Assembly (NCBI RefSeq): GCF_900769625.1
Contig: NZ_CAAGHK010000087.1
Span: forward strand, 1 to 64,000
From: an uncultured Clostridium sp.
GTDB lineage: Bacteria; Bacillota; Clostridia; Clostridiales; Clostridiaceae
DNA: 64,000 nucleotides
Reading direction: 5' to 3'
A program made the position numbers and the translations under genes. Under the pieces are notes generated by a model. The model was not told the DNA's origin. It did no database searches and worked only from the letters and a program-made list of their open reading frames with translations. Shown here one piece after another: positions 52,142-60,702 of the stretch. Position 1 is the stretch's first letter, and each line of letters begins with the position of its first letter.

Positions 52142-52903
52142 TTATTTTACTTTCCCAAAACGACGGTCTCTGTTCTGATAATCAGATATTGCACGTCTTA
52201 AATCCTCTTCCTTAAAATCTGGCCAGTTAATATCTGAATACCAGAATTCTGAATAAGCACACTGCCATAATAGGAAATTACTTAATCTTTGTTCGCCTGA
52301 TGGTCGTATTATTAAATCTGGATCTGGAATTCCCTTTGTATATAAATAGTCTGCTACTAATTCGGAATTAATATCCTCTTCGTTTATAATATTATTTTTT
52401 ATATCTGAACTGATAAGCTTTATTGCTCTTACAATTTCATCTCTTCCACCATAATTAAGAGCAAAATTCAAGTTTATTCTAGTATTATTCTTAGTCATTT
52501 CTAGAGCATCATTTAAAGCATCCTGACATTCCTGTGGAAGACGTGTCATGTCACCAAACAAATTCATTTTCACTCCATTTTTATTACATTCATCTAATTC
52601 TTTTCTTAGATAAGTTACTAAAAGCTTCATCAATGTGCTTACTTCATCTTTCGGTCTTCCCCAGTTTTCAGTTGAGAAAGCATATAAAGTCAAGTTTTTA
52701 ACACCAAGTCTTGTTGCTTCTTTTAAAATTCTTCTTATTGTTTCAACGCCAGCTTTATGCCCCATACTTCTTGGTAGCTTTTTTTCTTTAGCCCATCGTC
52801 CGTTACCATCCATAATTATAGCAATATGATTAGGTATATTGTTCATGTCTAATTCTATTTCGTTATTCTGTTCTTCTCTTTTTGTTCTAAACATATCTAA
52901 CAT
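52142..52903 (-). CDS. uppS: Isoprenyl transferase (undecaprenyl diphosphate synthase)
   Basis: A 253-residue cis-prenyltransferase that makes the C55 carrier for peptidoglycan and other envelope polymers. HIAIIMDGNGRWAKEKKLPR (about 27-46) holds the catalytic Asp; LTLYAFSTENWGRP and PDLIIRPSGEQRLSNFLLWQ are the other conserved regions. First gene of a two-gene unit with cdsA; the frr terminator lies upstream. Confidence 0.97.
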   Translation of the reverse strand: MLDMFRTKREEQNNEIELDMNNIPNHIAIIMDGNGRWAKEKKLPRSMGHKAGVETIRRILKEATRLGVKNLTLYAFSTENWGRPKDEVSTLMKLLVTYLRKELDECNKNGVKMNLFGDMTRLPQECQDALNDALEMTKNNTRINLNFALNYGGRDEIVRAIKLISSDIKNNIINEEDINSELVADYLYTKGIPDPDLIIRPSGEQRLSNFLLWQCAYSEFWYSDINWPDFKEEDLRRAISDYQNRDRRFGKVK

Positions 52904-52991
52904 TATTTTTCTCCCCCTATATAGGAAAATCTATTCTCTGTTAAATTAAATATGCTGCTTTAAAATTGCAGCATTATCAATTACATCAAGA

Positions 52992-53019
52992 AAAAAACCT
53001 GCTTTTAGGCAGGTTTTTT
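52992..53019. terminator. Terminator of frr
   Basis: AAAAAACCTGC (52992-53002) and GCAGGTTTTTT (53009-53019) form a perfect 11-bp stem with T runs on both strands. It starts 4 nt after the frr stop. Confidence 0.88.
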
Positions 53020-53023
53020 ATTA

Positions 53024-53581
53024 TTAAACTGATAAAACCTCTTTTTCTTTTGCATCTACTATAGAATCAATCTGTTTAACAAATGCATCTGTTTTCTTTT
53101 GAACGTCATCTTCACCTTTTTTAATTTGGTCTTCTGAGATGTCCCCATCTTTCTTTAAGGCTTTTATCTTATCATTAGCAGTCTTTCTTATAGATCTTAC
53201 TGCAACTTTTGCTTCTTCACCAGTCTTCTTTACGTTTTTCACAAGAGCTTTTCTTGTTTCTGTTGTTAGTTCTGGTACAACTAATCTTATAACAGATCCA
53301 TCATTTGAAGGATTTAAACCTAAGTCTGATTTTAATATTGCTCTTTCAATATCTTTAAGCAGTGGTTTTTCCCAAGGAGTTATCATTAATACTCTTGGTT
53401 CTGGAGCTGATACATTTGCCACTTGGCTAAGTGGGCACATACTTCCATAGTATTCTACTTGAATTCTGTCAAGCATTGTTGGATTAGCTCTACCAGCTTT
53501 CATTGTTGCTAAATCTGACTCTAATACAGATATTGTTTTTTTCATTTTTTCTTCTGCATTTTTGATGATATCCTTAATCAT
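53024..53581 (-). CDS. frr: Ribosome recycling factor
   Basis: A 185-residue L-shaped factor that splits post-termination ribosomes with EF-G. Marks: LATMKAGRANPTMLDRIQVE (24-43), YYGSMCPLSQVANVSAPEPR, and RSIRKTANDKIKALKKDGDI. It follows pyrH by 10 nt and has TAGGAGG before ATG. The operon ends with the terminator at 52992. Confidence 0.98.
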   Translation of the reverse strand: MIKDIIKNAEEKMKKTISVLESDLATMKAGRANPTMLDRIQVEYYGSMCPLSQVANVSAPEPRVLMITPWEKPLLKDIERAILKSDLGLNPSNDGSVIRLVVPELTTETRKALVKNVKKTGEEAKVAVRSIRKTANDKIKALKKDGDISEDQIKKGEDDVQKKTDAFVKQIDSIVDAKEKEVLSV

Positions 53582-53591
53582 AATAAACCTC

Positions 53592-54305
53592 CTACTTTTT
53601 CGATACTAATGTACCTATGTTTTCTCCGCAAGCAGCCTTCTTAATATTTCCTGGCTCATCTAATCCAAATACAAGAATTGGAATATTGTTATCCATGCAT
53701 AATGAAGTTGCTGTTGAATCCATTACTTGTAAACCTTGTTCTAATACTTCTATATATGATAAAGTATCATATTTCTTAGCATCAGAATATTTATGTGGAT
53801 CCTTGTCATAAACTCCATCTACTTTTTTAGCTAAAAGAATTACGTCAGCTTCAATTTCTGCAGCTCTAAGTGCAGCTGTTGTATCAGTTGAGAAATATGG
53901 ATTTCCTGTTCCAGCAGCAAAAATAACAACTCTTCCTTTTTCAAGATGTCTCATTGCTCTTCTTCTTATGAATGGTTCAGCAACTTCTTTCATTTCGATA
54001 GCAGTCTGAACTCTTGTCATTACTCCTACTTGTTCTAATGAATCTTGAAGTGCTAAAGCATTGATTGTTGTAGCCATCATTCCCATGTAGTCAGCAGTAG
54101 TTCTGTCCATACCTTCACCACTTCTGCCTCTCCATATGTTTCCGCCGCCAACAACTGCTCCAACTTCCACACCCATATCTACTAATTCTTTAATTTCTAA
54201 TGCTATTCTTTTAGCTACATTGAAATCAAGACCAAAGCCATTTGCTCCAGCTAAAGCTTCTCCTGAAAGCTTTAATATTACTCTCTTGTATTTACATTCT
54301 GACAT
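53592..54305 (-). CDS. pyrH: UMP kinase
   Basis: A 237-residue hexameric enzyme that phosphorylates UMP to UDP. VILKLSGEALAG (about 9-20), GAVVGGGNIWRGR (about 51-63) and AAGTGNPYFSTDTTAALRA are the family segments. Between tsf and frr; a terminator separates it from tsf, and the intervening 240 bp may contain its own promoter. Shine-Dalgarno AGGAGG. Confidence 0.98.
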   Translation of the reverse strand: MSECKYKRVILKLSGEALAGANGFGLDFNVAKRIALEIKELVDMGVEVGAVVGGGNIWRGRSGEGMDRTTADYMGMMATTINALALQDSLEQVGVMTRVQTAIEMKEVAEPFIRRRAMRHLEKGRVVIFAAGTGNPYFSTDTTAALRAAEIEADVILLAKKVDGVYDKDPHKYSDAKKYDTLSYIEVLEQGLQVMDSTATSLCMDNNIPILVFGLDEPGNIKKAACGENIGTLVSKK

Positions 54306-54505
54306 ATTAAATTACCTCCTGAATATTAATAGGCTGATTTTATCACTTGTCTAGTCACTATTATATTAGCAGAACCTATTGAAAATGTATAGTTTTCATT
54401 TCTGAAATCATTTAAATTCCTAGACGTTTATTTATATCAATAAACTGAGTATATTTAACATAAATTGTATACAAAACCTGCTCAATTTATTTTACTTATC
54501 TCTTT

Positions 54506-54532
54506 AAAAAAAGAGAACACAAAGTGTTCTCT
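54506..54532 (-). terminator. Terminator of tsf
   Basis: AGAGAACAC (54512-54520) and GTGTTCTCT (54524-54532) form a tight stem; the T7 run follows on the minus strand. It begins about 14 nt past the tsf stop. Confidence 0.85.
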
Positions 54533-54545
54533 CCTAAGGTTAAAA

Positions 54546-55463
54546 CTATTTGCCCATTTGTGCAGCAACTTCTGCAGCAAAGTCTACCTTTTCAACTTCG
54601 ATTCCTTCTCCTCTTTCGTATCTTACGAATCTAGTTACAGTTATTGGAGAACCAACCTCTTTAGATTTTTCAGCTAAGAATTTAGCTATTGTCTTGTCGT
54701 TATCTTTAACCCATAATTGGTCTAATAAACAAACTTCTTTGTAGTATTTCTTAATTCTACCTTCAACCATTTTTTCAACGATATTTTCTGGCTTACCTTC
54801 ATTTAAAGCTTGAACTCTGTAGATTTCTTTTTCTTTTTCTATAGAAGCAGCATCTACTTGGTCTTCACTTAAGAATAATGGGTTAGCAGCAGCAATTTGC
54901 ATACATACTTCTTTAGCAACTTCGTCAAGAACATCGCTTGCAGTGTCACATGCAACTTCAACTAAAACTCCGATTCTTCCACCACCATGGATGTAGCTCT
55001 TAACTACTCCGTTTTCGATAGCAAATGTAGTGAATCTTCTTACAGTCATGTTTTCACCTAATTTAGCTATTAATGCTTTTAAAGCATCAGAAACAGTAGT
55101 TTCTGCAGTGAATTTTTCATTTAATAAAGCTTCAACAGTTTCAACTCCAGTTTCAACAGCCATTTCTGCTAATCTTTCAGCGAAAGCTACGAATTCATCA
55201 TTAGCAGCAACGAAGTCAGTTTCACAGTTGAATTCAACAACTGAACCTTTCTTCTTATCTTCAGAGATGTAAGTTTTAACAATACCTTCAGCAGCAACTC
55301 TTCCTGATTTCTTAGCTGCATCTGCAAGTCCTTTTTCTCTTAAGAATTCGATAGCCTTTTCGATATTTCCTTCAGTTTCTACTAGAGCTTTTTTACAATC
55401 CATCATTTTAGCTCCAGTCATTTCTCTTAGTTCTTTAACTAATTGTGCACTTATATTTGCCAT
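54546..55463 (-). CDS. tsf: Elongation factor Ts
   Basis: A 305-residue nucleotide exchange factor for EF-Tu. The UBA-like N-terminus contains ELREMTGAKMMDCKKALVET (11-30), followed by the core (VEFNCETDFVAANDEF near 75-90 contacts EF-Tu). It follows rpsB as in nearly all bacteria, with a weak terminator between them that would allow a lower level of EF-Ts. Shine-Dalgarno AAGGAGG. Confidence 0.98.
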   Translation of the reverse strand: MANISAQLVKELREMTGAKMMDCKKALVETEGNIEKAIEFLREKGLADAAKKSGRVAAEGIVKTYISEDKKKGSVVEFNCETDFVAANDEFVAFAERLAEMAVETGVETVEALLNEKFTAETTVSDALKALIAKLGENMTVRRFTTFAIENGVVKSYIHGGGRIGVLVEVACDTASDVLDEVAKEVCMQIAAANPLFLSEDQVDAASIEKEKEIYRVQALNEGKPENIVEKMVEGRIKKYYKEVCLLDQLWVKDNDKTIAKFLAEKSKEVGSPITVTRFVRYERGEGIEVEKVDFAAEVAAQMGK

Positions 55464-55518
55464 TATTAAATCCTCCTTAAATCATTGAAAGTAATCCTTA
55501 CCATTTTGGTAATTTAGG

Positions 55519-55554
55519 AAAAGGGTAACTGAACTATTTGTCACTCACCCTTTT
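55519..55554 (-). terminator. Imperfect terminator between rpsB and tsf
   Basis: AAAAGGGTAACTGAAC (from 55519) faces GTCACTCACCCTTTT on the other side, an interrupted stem with a T4 end on the minus strand. It probably allows read-through into tsf. Confidence 0.6.
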
Positions 55555-55565
55555 TTATATCTAAA

Positions 55566-56267
55566 TTATTCAGCTAATTGTTCGCCTTGTCTTCCTTCGA
55601 TAATAGCATCAGCCATTTTAGCAGTTATTAATTTAACAGCTCTGATAGCATCATCATTACCTGGAATTACGTAATCAACTTCTTCTGGATCACAGTTTGT
55701 ATCTACGATAGCAACTACTGGAATTCCTAAAATCTTAGCTTCTAAGATAGCATTCTTTTCTTTTCTTGGGTCAACTATGAACATAGCTCCAACATTTGCA
55801 GCGTCTAAGTTTCTGATACCACCAAGGTTCTTTTGTAATTTTTCTAATTCACCTTTTAATTTGATAACTTCTTTCTTTGGAAGAACTTCAAATGTTCCAT
55901 CTTCTTGCATTCTTTCGATATCTTCCATCTTCTTGATTCTGCTCTTGATAGTTGTGAAGTTTGTTAACATTCCACCTAACCATCTGTTGTTTACGAAGTG
56001 CATGTTACTTCTGATAGCTTCTTCTTGAATAGCTTCTTGAGCTTGCTTTTTAGTTCCTACGAATAATATGTCCTTACCTTCAGTAGCAACTTCTTTTATA
56101 AAGTTGTAAGCTTCTTCAGCTTTCTTTACTGTTTTTTGTAAGTCGATTATATATATTCCATTTCTTTCTGTGAATATATAAGGAGCCATTTTAGGGTTCC
56201 ATCTTCTTGTTTGGTGCCCGAAATGTACACCTGCTTCTAATAATTGTTTCATTGATATTACTGACAT
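55566..56267 (-). CDS. rpsB: 30S ribosomal protein S2
   Basis: A 233-residue protein needed to bring S1-type functions to the 30S subunit. Marks: LLEAGVHFGHQTRRWNPKMA (9-28), NNRWLGGMLTNFTT near 92-105 and VDTNCDPEEVDYVIPGNDDA near 190-210. Its promoter is at 56377-56405, and the roughly 105-nt leader has a hairpin (TGCTGTAA/TTACAGTA). Strong AGGAGG before ATG. Confidence 0.98.
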   Translation of the reverse strand: MSVISMKQLLEAGVHFGHQTRRWNPKMAPYIFTERNGIYIIDLQKTVKKAEEAYNFIKEVATEGKDILFVGTKKQAQEAIQEEAIRSNMHFVNNRWLGGMLTNFTTIKSRIKKMEDIERMQEDGTFEVLPKKEVIKLKGELEKLQKNLGGIRNLDAANVGAMFIVDPRKEKNAILEAKILGIPVVAIVDTNCDPEEVDYVIPGNDDAIRAVKLITAKMADAIIEGRQGEQLAE

Positions 56268-56376
56268 TTTCTTACCTCCTGGTTTTTACCTCCATTATTG
56301 TTTTCTTATAAAGATACTGTAAATTACAGCACCGTCTTTACAAATGCAATAATGTGTGTATTTTGTTACCTTAGAT

Positions 56377-56405
56377 AGTATATCACAAGGTATATATCCT
56401 ATCAA
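56377..56405 (-). promoter_or_regulatory. SigmaA promoter of rpsB
   Basis: On the minus strand TTGATA (56405-56400), 17 bp, TATACT (56382-56377). It lies just after the codY terminator. Confidence 0.75.
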
Positions 56406-56435
56406 CAAAAATTTTTTATTTTCTTTATTTTTTCT

Positions 56436-56477
56436 TAAAAAAAGTCACAGGATACTTTATATTATAACCTGTGACTT
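56436..56477 (-). terminator. Terminator of codY
   Basis: AAGTCACAGG (56442-56451) and CCTGTGACTT (56468-56477) form a perfect 10-bp stem, followed on the minus strand by a T7 run. It separates codY from the rpsB promoter. Confidence 0.85.
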
Positions 56478-56508
56478 GCTAATATATTCATATTTATATC
56501 AATAAATA

Positions 56509-57285
56509 TTATTTAATCTTTCTTAATTCTTCAATAATCTTTTCATTTAATATTCTGATATAAGTTCCTTTCATACCAAGAGATCTTGATTCTATTACTC
56601 CGGCACTTTCAAATTTTCTTAAAGCATTTACAATAACGCTTCTTGTTATTCCAACCTTATCAGCTATTTTAGAAGCAACTAGAAGTCCTTCATTTCCATT
56701 AAGCTCATCAAAAATATGTTCAACTGCTTCCAGTTCTGAATATGATAATGTACCTATTGCAAGCTGTACTACTGCTTTCTTTCTCGTTTCTTCAGCAATT
56801 TCATCCTGCATTGCTCGGAGCATTTCCATTCCTACAATTGTTGCACTATATTCTACAAGAACCAAATCGTCATCTGTAAAGCTGTGTCCAAATCTTGCGA
56901 GAATAAGAGTTCCTAATCTTTCTCTGCTTCCCATTATAGGCACTACAGTAGACAGCTTATCTACCTTTTTACATTTTCCAATTTCCTCAAATACACAACG
57001 TCCTTCATTTGGAACGTTTGCTATAGTTTCATTAGTATTTAATAATGTCTTATTATAATCCTCTGGGAATCTTTTATCTTCTATTACCTTCTTTTTCATG
57101 GCTTCACATTCGAAATCATGACCAAAAGCATAGCCTAATACTTTTCCTTTCCGACTTATTATATAAGCATTACACTCTAAAACATCACTTAATAATCTAC
57201 ATATATCCTGAAATGCAACTGGATCTTTACCCGACTTCTGTAAGATTTTATTAAGCATTCTTGTTTTTTTTAATAGTGATGACAT
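56509..57285 (-). CDS. codY: Global nutrient-responsive regulator CodY
   Basis: A 258-residue repressor/activator that senses branched-chain amino acids and GTP. The N-terminal GAF domain (about 1-160) binds the amino acids; the C-terminal winged helix (about 200-258) has SKIADKVGITRSVIVNALRK. ATG 57285 is chosen: GAGGAGG precedes it and lies inside the longer frame from 57327, and the length then equals other CodY proteins. A 13-of-15 match to the CodY box lies at 57338-57352, suggesting self-control. Downstream of topA as in other clostridia. Confidence 0.97.
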   Translation of the reverse strand: MSSLLKKTRMLNKILQKSGKDPVAFQDICRLLSDVLECNAYIISRKGKVLGYAFGHDFECEAMKKKVIEDKRFPEDYNKTLLNTNETIANVPNEGRCVFEEIGKCKKVDKLSTVVPIMGSRERLGTLILARFGHSFTDDDLVLVEYSATIVGMEMLRAMQDEIAEETRKKAVVQLAIGTLSYSELEAVEHIFDELNGNEGLLVASKIADKVGITRSVIVNALRKFESAGVIESRSLGMKGTYIRILNEKIIEELRKIK

Positions 57286-57337
57286 ATTTATCCTCCTCAG
57301 AACTTTATATAAACGCATATTACTCATTACTAAATAT

Positions 57338-57352
57338 AATTGTTAGAAAATT
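57338..57352 (-). promoter_or_regulatory. CodY box upstream of codY
   Basis: AATTGTTAGAAAATT matches the CodY consensus AATTTTCWGAAAATT at 13 of 15 positions. It lies 53-67 bp upstream of the codY start, in the probable promoter region. Confidence 0.55.
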
Positions 57353-57460
57353 CTTAATTTATTGAATTTTTTTACAACTTAACATTATCTTAAGTTTAAC
57401 ATATACATTGTCGCTTTTCAACAGTATTTTTATACAATTCGACAAAATATAATAATAAGA

Positions 57461-57478
57461 AATATGTCATCACATATT
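57461..57478 (-). terminator. Probable terminator of topA
   Basis: AATATGT and ACATATT enclose a four-base loop; TCTTATTATATTTTG follows on the minus strand. The stem is short and AT-rich, so strength is uncertain. Confidence 0.5.
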
Positions 57479-57487
57479 GTAAAATCA

Positions 57488-59578
57488 CTATTCTTCTTTC
57501 TTTTCTTCTTTTATCGGTTCTTTATAACCACATTCACTATTAGAACACTGTATATAATTTCCTTTTGTTTTTGAATATTTTAAAACCATATATGAATTAC
57601 ACTTTGGACATTTTTCCTTTACAGGTTCATTCCAGCTTACAAAGTCACATTCAGGATATCCTGAACAACCAAAGAACTTCTTGCCTTTTTTGCTCTTCTT
57701 GGCAACAATAGTCTTGCCACACTTAGGACATGGAACATCAAGTTCTTCTACTATCGGCTTTGCATTTTTACACTCCGGATATCCTGGACATGCAAGGAAC
57801 TCTCCATAACGTCCTCTTTTAATAACCATCATTCTTCCACATTTTTCACATTTAACATCACTTACTTTATCTTCAATTACAACTTTTGAGATTTCTTTTT
57901 CAGCTTTATCAATTGCTTCCTTAAGTGGTGTAAAGAATTCTGCTACGATTTCTCGCCAGTTTTCACTTCCAACTTCAACATCGTCAAGTTTTCTTTCCAT
58001 GTCAGCTGTAAAATCTACATCTACTATCTGTCTAAAATATTCACCCATGATATTATTAACTATCTCACCTAGTTCTGTAGGAATTAATGTTTTCTTTTCA
58101 CGTACAACATAATTTCTTCCTAATAAAGTAGTTATTGTAGGAACATAAGTACTTGGTCTTCCGATACCCTTTTCTTCTAAAAGCTTAACAAATGATGCTT
58201 CTGAATATCTTGGTGCCGGCTGAGTAAAGTGCTGGCTTCCTTCTAATGAAGCACTTTTTAATTCTTCATTTTCTTCTAACACTGGAAGGCTTACAGAATT
58301 TTCATCATCTTCATTTGTATATTCATAAATTTTCATAAATCCATCAAAATCAATAACTGAACCTGATGCTTTAAATTTATAATCACCATTCATAATATCA
58401 ATTGAATTGGTATTCATATTACATGAAGCCATCTGACTGGCTATAAATCTCTTCCATATTAAAGAATATAATTTGAATTGTTCAGGTGTAAGATTATCCT
58501 TTGCCATTTCTGGTGTTATTTCTATATATGTTGGCCTTATCGCTTCATGAGCATCCTGAATATTTTTCTTGCCTTTATAAATTCTTGTAGTCTCAGGAAG
58601 ATATTCTTTTCCATAAGATTCTTCAATAAACTCTTTTGCCTTGGCTTGAGCTTCTTCTGAAATTCTTACCGAATCTGTTCTCATATATGTTATAAGACCG
58701 ACTGTTCCATATCCCTTAACTTCAACACCTTCATAAAGAACCTGTGCAACAGACATTGTTCTCTTGGTATTGAAGTTTAGCTTTTTGTTTGCATCCTGTT
58801 GCAGAGTACTTGTTGTAAATGGAGGAAGCGGATTTCTTGTCTTCTTTCCTTTTTTAATGCTCTTAACTACGAATGAACCGCTTTTCAGTTCTTCTAAAAC
58901 CTTATTGCAATCCTCTTCATTCAGGAGTTCAATTTTCTTACTATTGTAAGCAGAAAGTCTTATTGGAAACTTCTTTCTTTCTTTTTTTAATTTACAGTCG
59001 ATTGACCAGTATTCTTTAGGAATAAATTCTTTTATTTCCTTTTCCCTGTCACATATTAATTTCAATGCAGCTGACTGCACTCTTCCTGCACTAAGTCCCC
59101 ACTTGACATTTTTCCACAATATAGGACTTATTTCATAACCTACGAGTCTATCTAAAACTCTTCTCGCCTGCTGCGCATCTACAAGATCAAGATTTATCTT
59201 ACGTGCTTCTTTTATAGATGCCTTAACAGCAGTCTTTGTTACTTCGTTAAACACTATTCTGCATGTTTCATCTTCACTAATCTTTAAAATATTAGCAAGA
59301 TGCCATGATATTGCTTCACCTTCTCTATCGGGGTCGGTTGCAAGATAAACTTTATCTGCTTTTTTGGCAGCTTTTCTTAATTTATCAATCAATTCGCCCT
59401 TACCTCTTATTGTTATATATTTAGGTTCGTAGTTATTTTCTATATCTACACCTAATTTACTTTTTGGCAAATCTCTAACATGCCCCATTGATGCTTCTAC
59501 AATATAATTTTTCCCCAGATATTTACCAATTGTCTTTGCTTTTGCTGGCGATTCTACAATTACAAGTTTTTGACCCAT
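57488..59578 (-). CDS. topA: DNA topoisomerase I
   Basis: A 696-residue type IA enzyme that relaxes negative supercoils. TOPRIM domain (VIVESPAKAKTIGKYLGKNY at 6-25, ATDPDREGEAISWHL near 80), catalytic Tyr in GLITYMRTDSVRISE near 300, and three C-terminal zinc ribbons (CEKCGRMM, CPKCGKTI, CPKCNSYM, each with a later C..C). The start codon has no Shine-Dalgarno at normal distance: GGGGG lies 33 nt upstream, but a perfect 9-bp hairpin between them would bring it close. It follows dprA by 50 nt. Confidence 0.97.
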   Translation of the reverse strand: MGQKLVIVESPAKAKTIGKYLGKNYIVEASMGHVRDLPKSKLGVDIENNYEPKYITIRGKGELIDKLRKAAKKADKVYLATDPDREGEAISWHLANILKISEDETCRIVFNEVTKTAVKASIKEARKINLDLVDAQQARRVLDRLVGYEISPILWKNVKWGLSAGRVQSAALKLICDREKEIKEFIPKEYWSIDCKLKKERKKFPIRLSAYNSKKIELLNEEDCNKVLEELKSGSFVVKSIKKGKKTRNPLPPFTTSTLQQDANKKLNFNTKRTMSVAQVLYEGVEVKGYGTVGLITYMRTDSVRISEEAQAKAKEFIEESYGKEYLPETTRIYKGKKNIQDAHEAIRPTYIEITPEMAKDNLTPEQFKLYSLIWKRFIASQMASCNMNTNSIDIMNGDYKFKASGSVIDFDGFMKIYEYTNEDDENSVSLPVLEENEELKSASLEGSQHFTQPAPRYSEASFVKLLEEKGIGRPSTYVPTITTLLGRNYVVREKKTLIPTELGEIVNNIMGEYFRQIVDVDFTADMERKLDDVEVGSENWREIVAEFFTPLKEAIDKAEKEISKVVIEDKVSDVKCEKCGRMMVIKRGRYGEFLACPGYPECKNAKPIVEELDVPCPKCGKTIVAKKSKKGKKFFGCSGYPECDFVSWNEPVKEKCPKCNSYMVLKYSKTKGNYIQCSNSECGYKEPIKEEKKEE

Positions 59579-59584
59579 AGTATA

Positions 59585-59605
59585 ACTTCATAATACTTAT
59601 GAAGT
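59585..59605 (-). promoter_or_regulatory. Hairpin between the topA Shine-Dalgarno and start codon
   Basis: On the minus strand ACTTCATAA (59605-59597) pairs with TTATGAAGT (59593-59585), 9 perfect bp with a 3-nt loop. Upstream is the only strong Shine-Dalgarno (GGGGGTG, about 59615-59609), downstream the ATG (59578). Folding leaves about 11 unpaired nt between the two, close to normal spacing. Confidence 0.65.
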
Positions 59606-59628
59606 ATTCACCCCCTATATTTTTTAAA

Positions 59629-60690
59629 TTAAATTATTTTAACATAGTAATTTCCAGGCAGACAAATAATTTCATCTTTTATCTGCATTTCAAACAGTAA
59701 CGAATATAAAGCTCCTCTTTCAAAACATGTCTTTCTAAAAATATCATCAATATGCATTGGCACATCACTGAGACAGTTTAATATCCTCTTCTTTTCAGGA
59801 GACTTTATCATAGGCCTTACCTGTATATTATGATCTAACCCTAATGAAATTCTTAAATCATCTATACTTGAACAGACTGTTCCGCCATCCTTATTGATAA
59901 ATCCGTTAGAACCTTTAGCTCCACTATAAAATATAGATCCTGGAACAATCAAAACGATCTTGCCTTGAGATTTTGCCAATCGCGCTGTGATAAGTGAGCC
60001 ACTTCCTTCTGCAGCTTCCGTTACTATTATTCCACTGCTAAGGCCACTAATAATCCTGTTTCTTCTCGGAAAATTATATTTTAGTGGTGGAGTATTGAGC
60101 AGAAATTCTGAAATTACTACTCCCTTTTCTTCTATTTGTGAAAACAGTTTTTTATTTTCTGGCGGATACACCCTATCGATGCCACATCCTAAAACAGATA
60201 TGTTTATTCCACCATTTTCTAAGGCAGTTTTATGTGCAACAGAATCTATCCCTCTTGCACCTCCGCTTATAAGCGTAATATTATTAGTAATAAGCTCCTT
60301 TGTCAAGAGTTTTGTTGCAGATATACCATAATTTGAACACTTTCTCGCCCCCACAACACCGATGCAATAATTCTTAATTACATTAATATTCCCCTTATAA
60401 AATAAAAAATATGGAGGATCTAAAATTCTCTTTAACCTCTCACTATAAGCCGAATCAGCATATGTAATAAATCCTATTCCTTTTTTGTATAATATTTCTT
60501 CAGTTCGATATACTTCATCCCATAAAGTTTCTTTATTAAATTTTTTTATTTTTTCAGGAATATAATCTTCATTTTCTTGTATATATTCAAAATTATGATA
60601 TATATTTTGAGCACTTTTATATCTCGTTATGAGATTAATTTTAAAAATCCCCTCCATATCCAAAAGTACAAACCATAAATCGTAATTCAT
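59629..60690 (-). CDS. dprA: DNA processing protein DprA
   Basis: A 353-residue protein of the Smf/DprA family, which loads RecA on incoming single-stranded DNA during transformation. The Rossmann-like core (about 95-300) shows GVVGARKCSNYG, SGGARGIDSVAHKTALENGG, LGCGIDRVYPPENKKLF and EFLLNTPPLKYNFPRRNRII. The C-terminal winged helix (about 300-353) is present. With comM upstream and topA downstream it forms a conserved cluster; a complete competence system cannot be judged from this window. Confidence 0.95.
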   Translation of the reverse strand: MNYDLWFVLLDMEGIFKINLITRYKSAQNIYHNFEYIQENEDYIPEKIKKFNKETLWDEVYRTEEILYKKGIGFITYADSAYSERLKRILDPPYFLFYKGNINVIKNYCIGVVGARKCSNYGISATKLLTKELITNNITLISGGARGIDSVAHKTALENGGINISVLGCGIDRVYPPENKKLFSQIEEKGVVISEFLLNTPPLKYNFPRRNRIISGLSSGIIVTEAAEGSGSLITARLAKSQGKIVLIVPGSIFYSGAKGSNGFINKDGGTVCSSIDDLRISLGLDHNIQVRPMIKSPEKKRILNCLSDVPMHIDDIFRKTCFERGALYSLLFEMQIKDEIICLPGNYYVKII

Positions 60691-60702
60691 AAATTATTTC
60701 TC

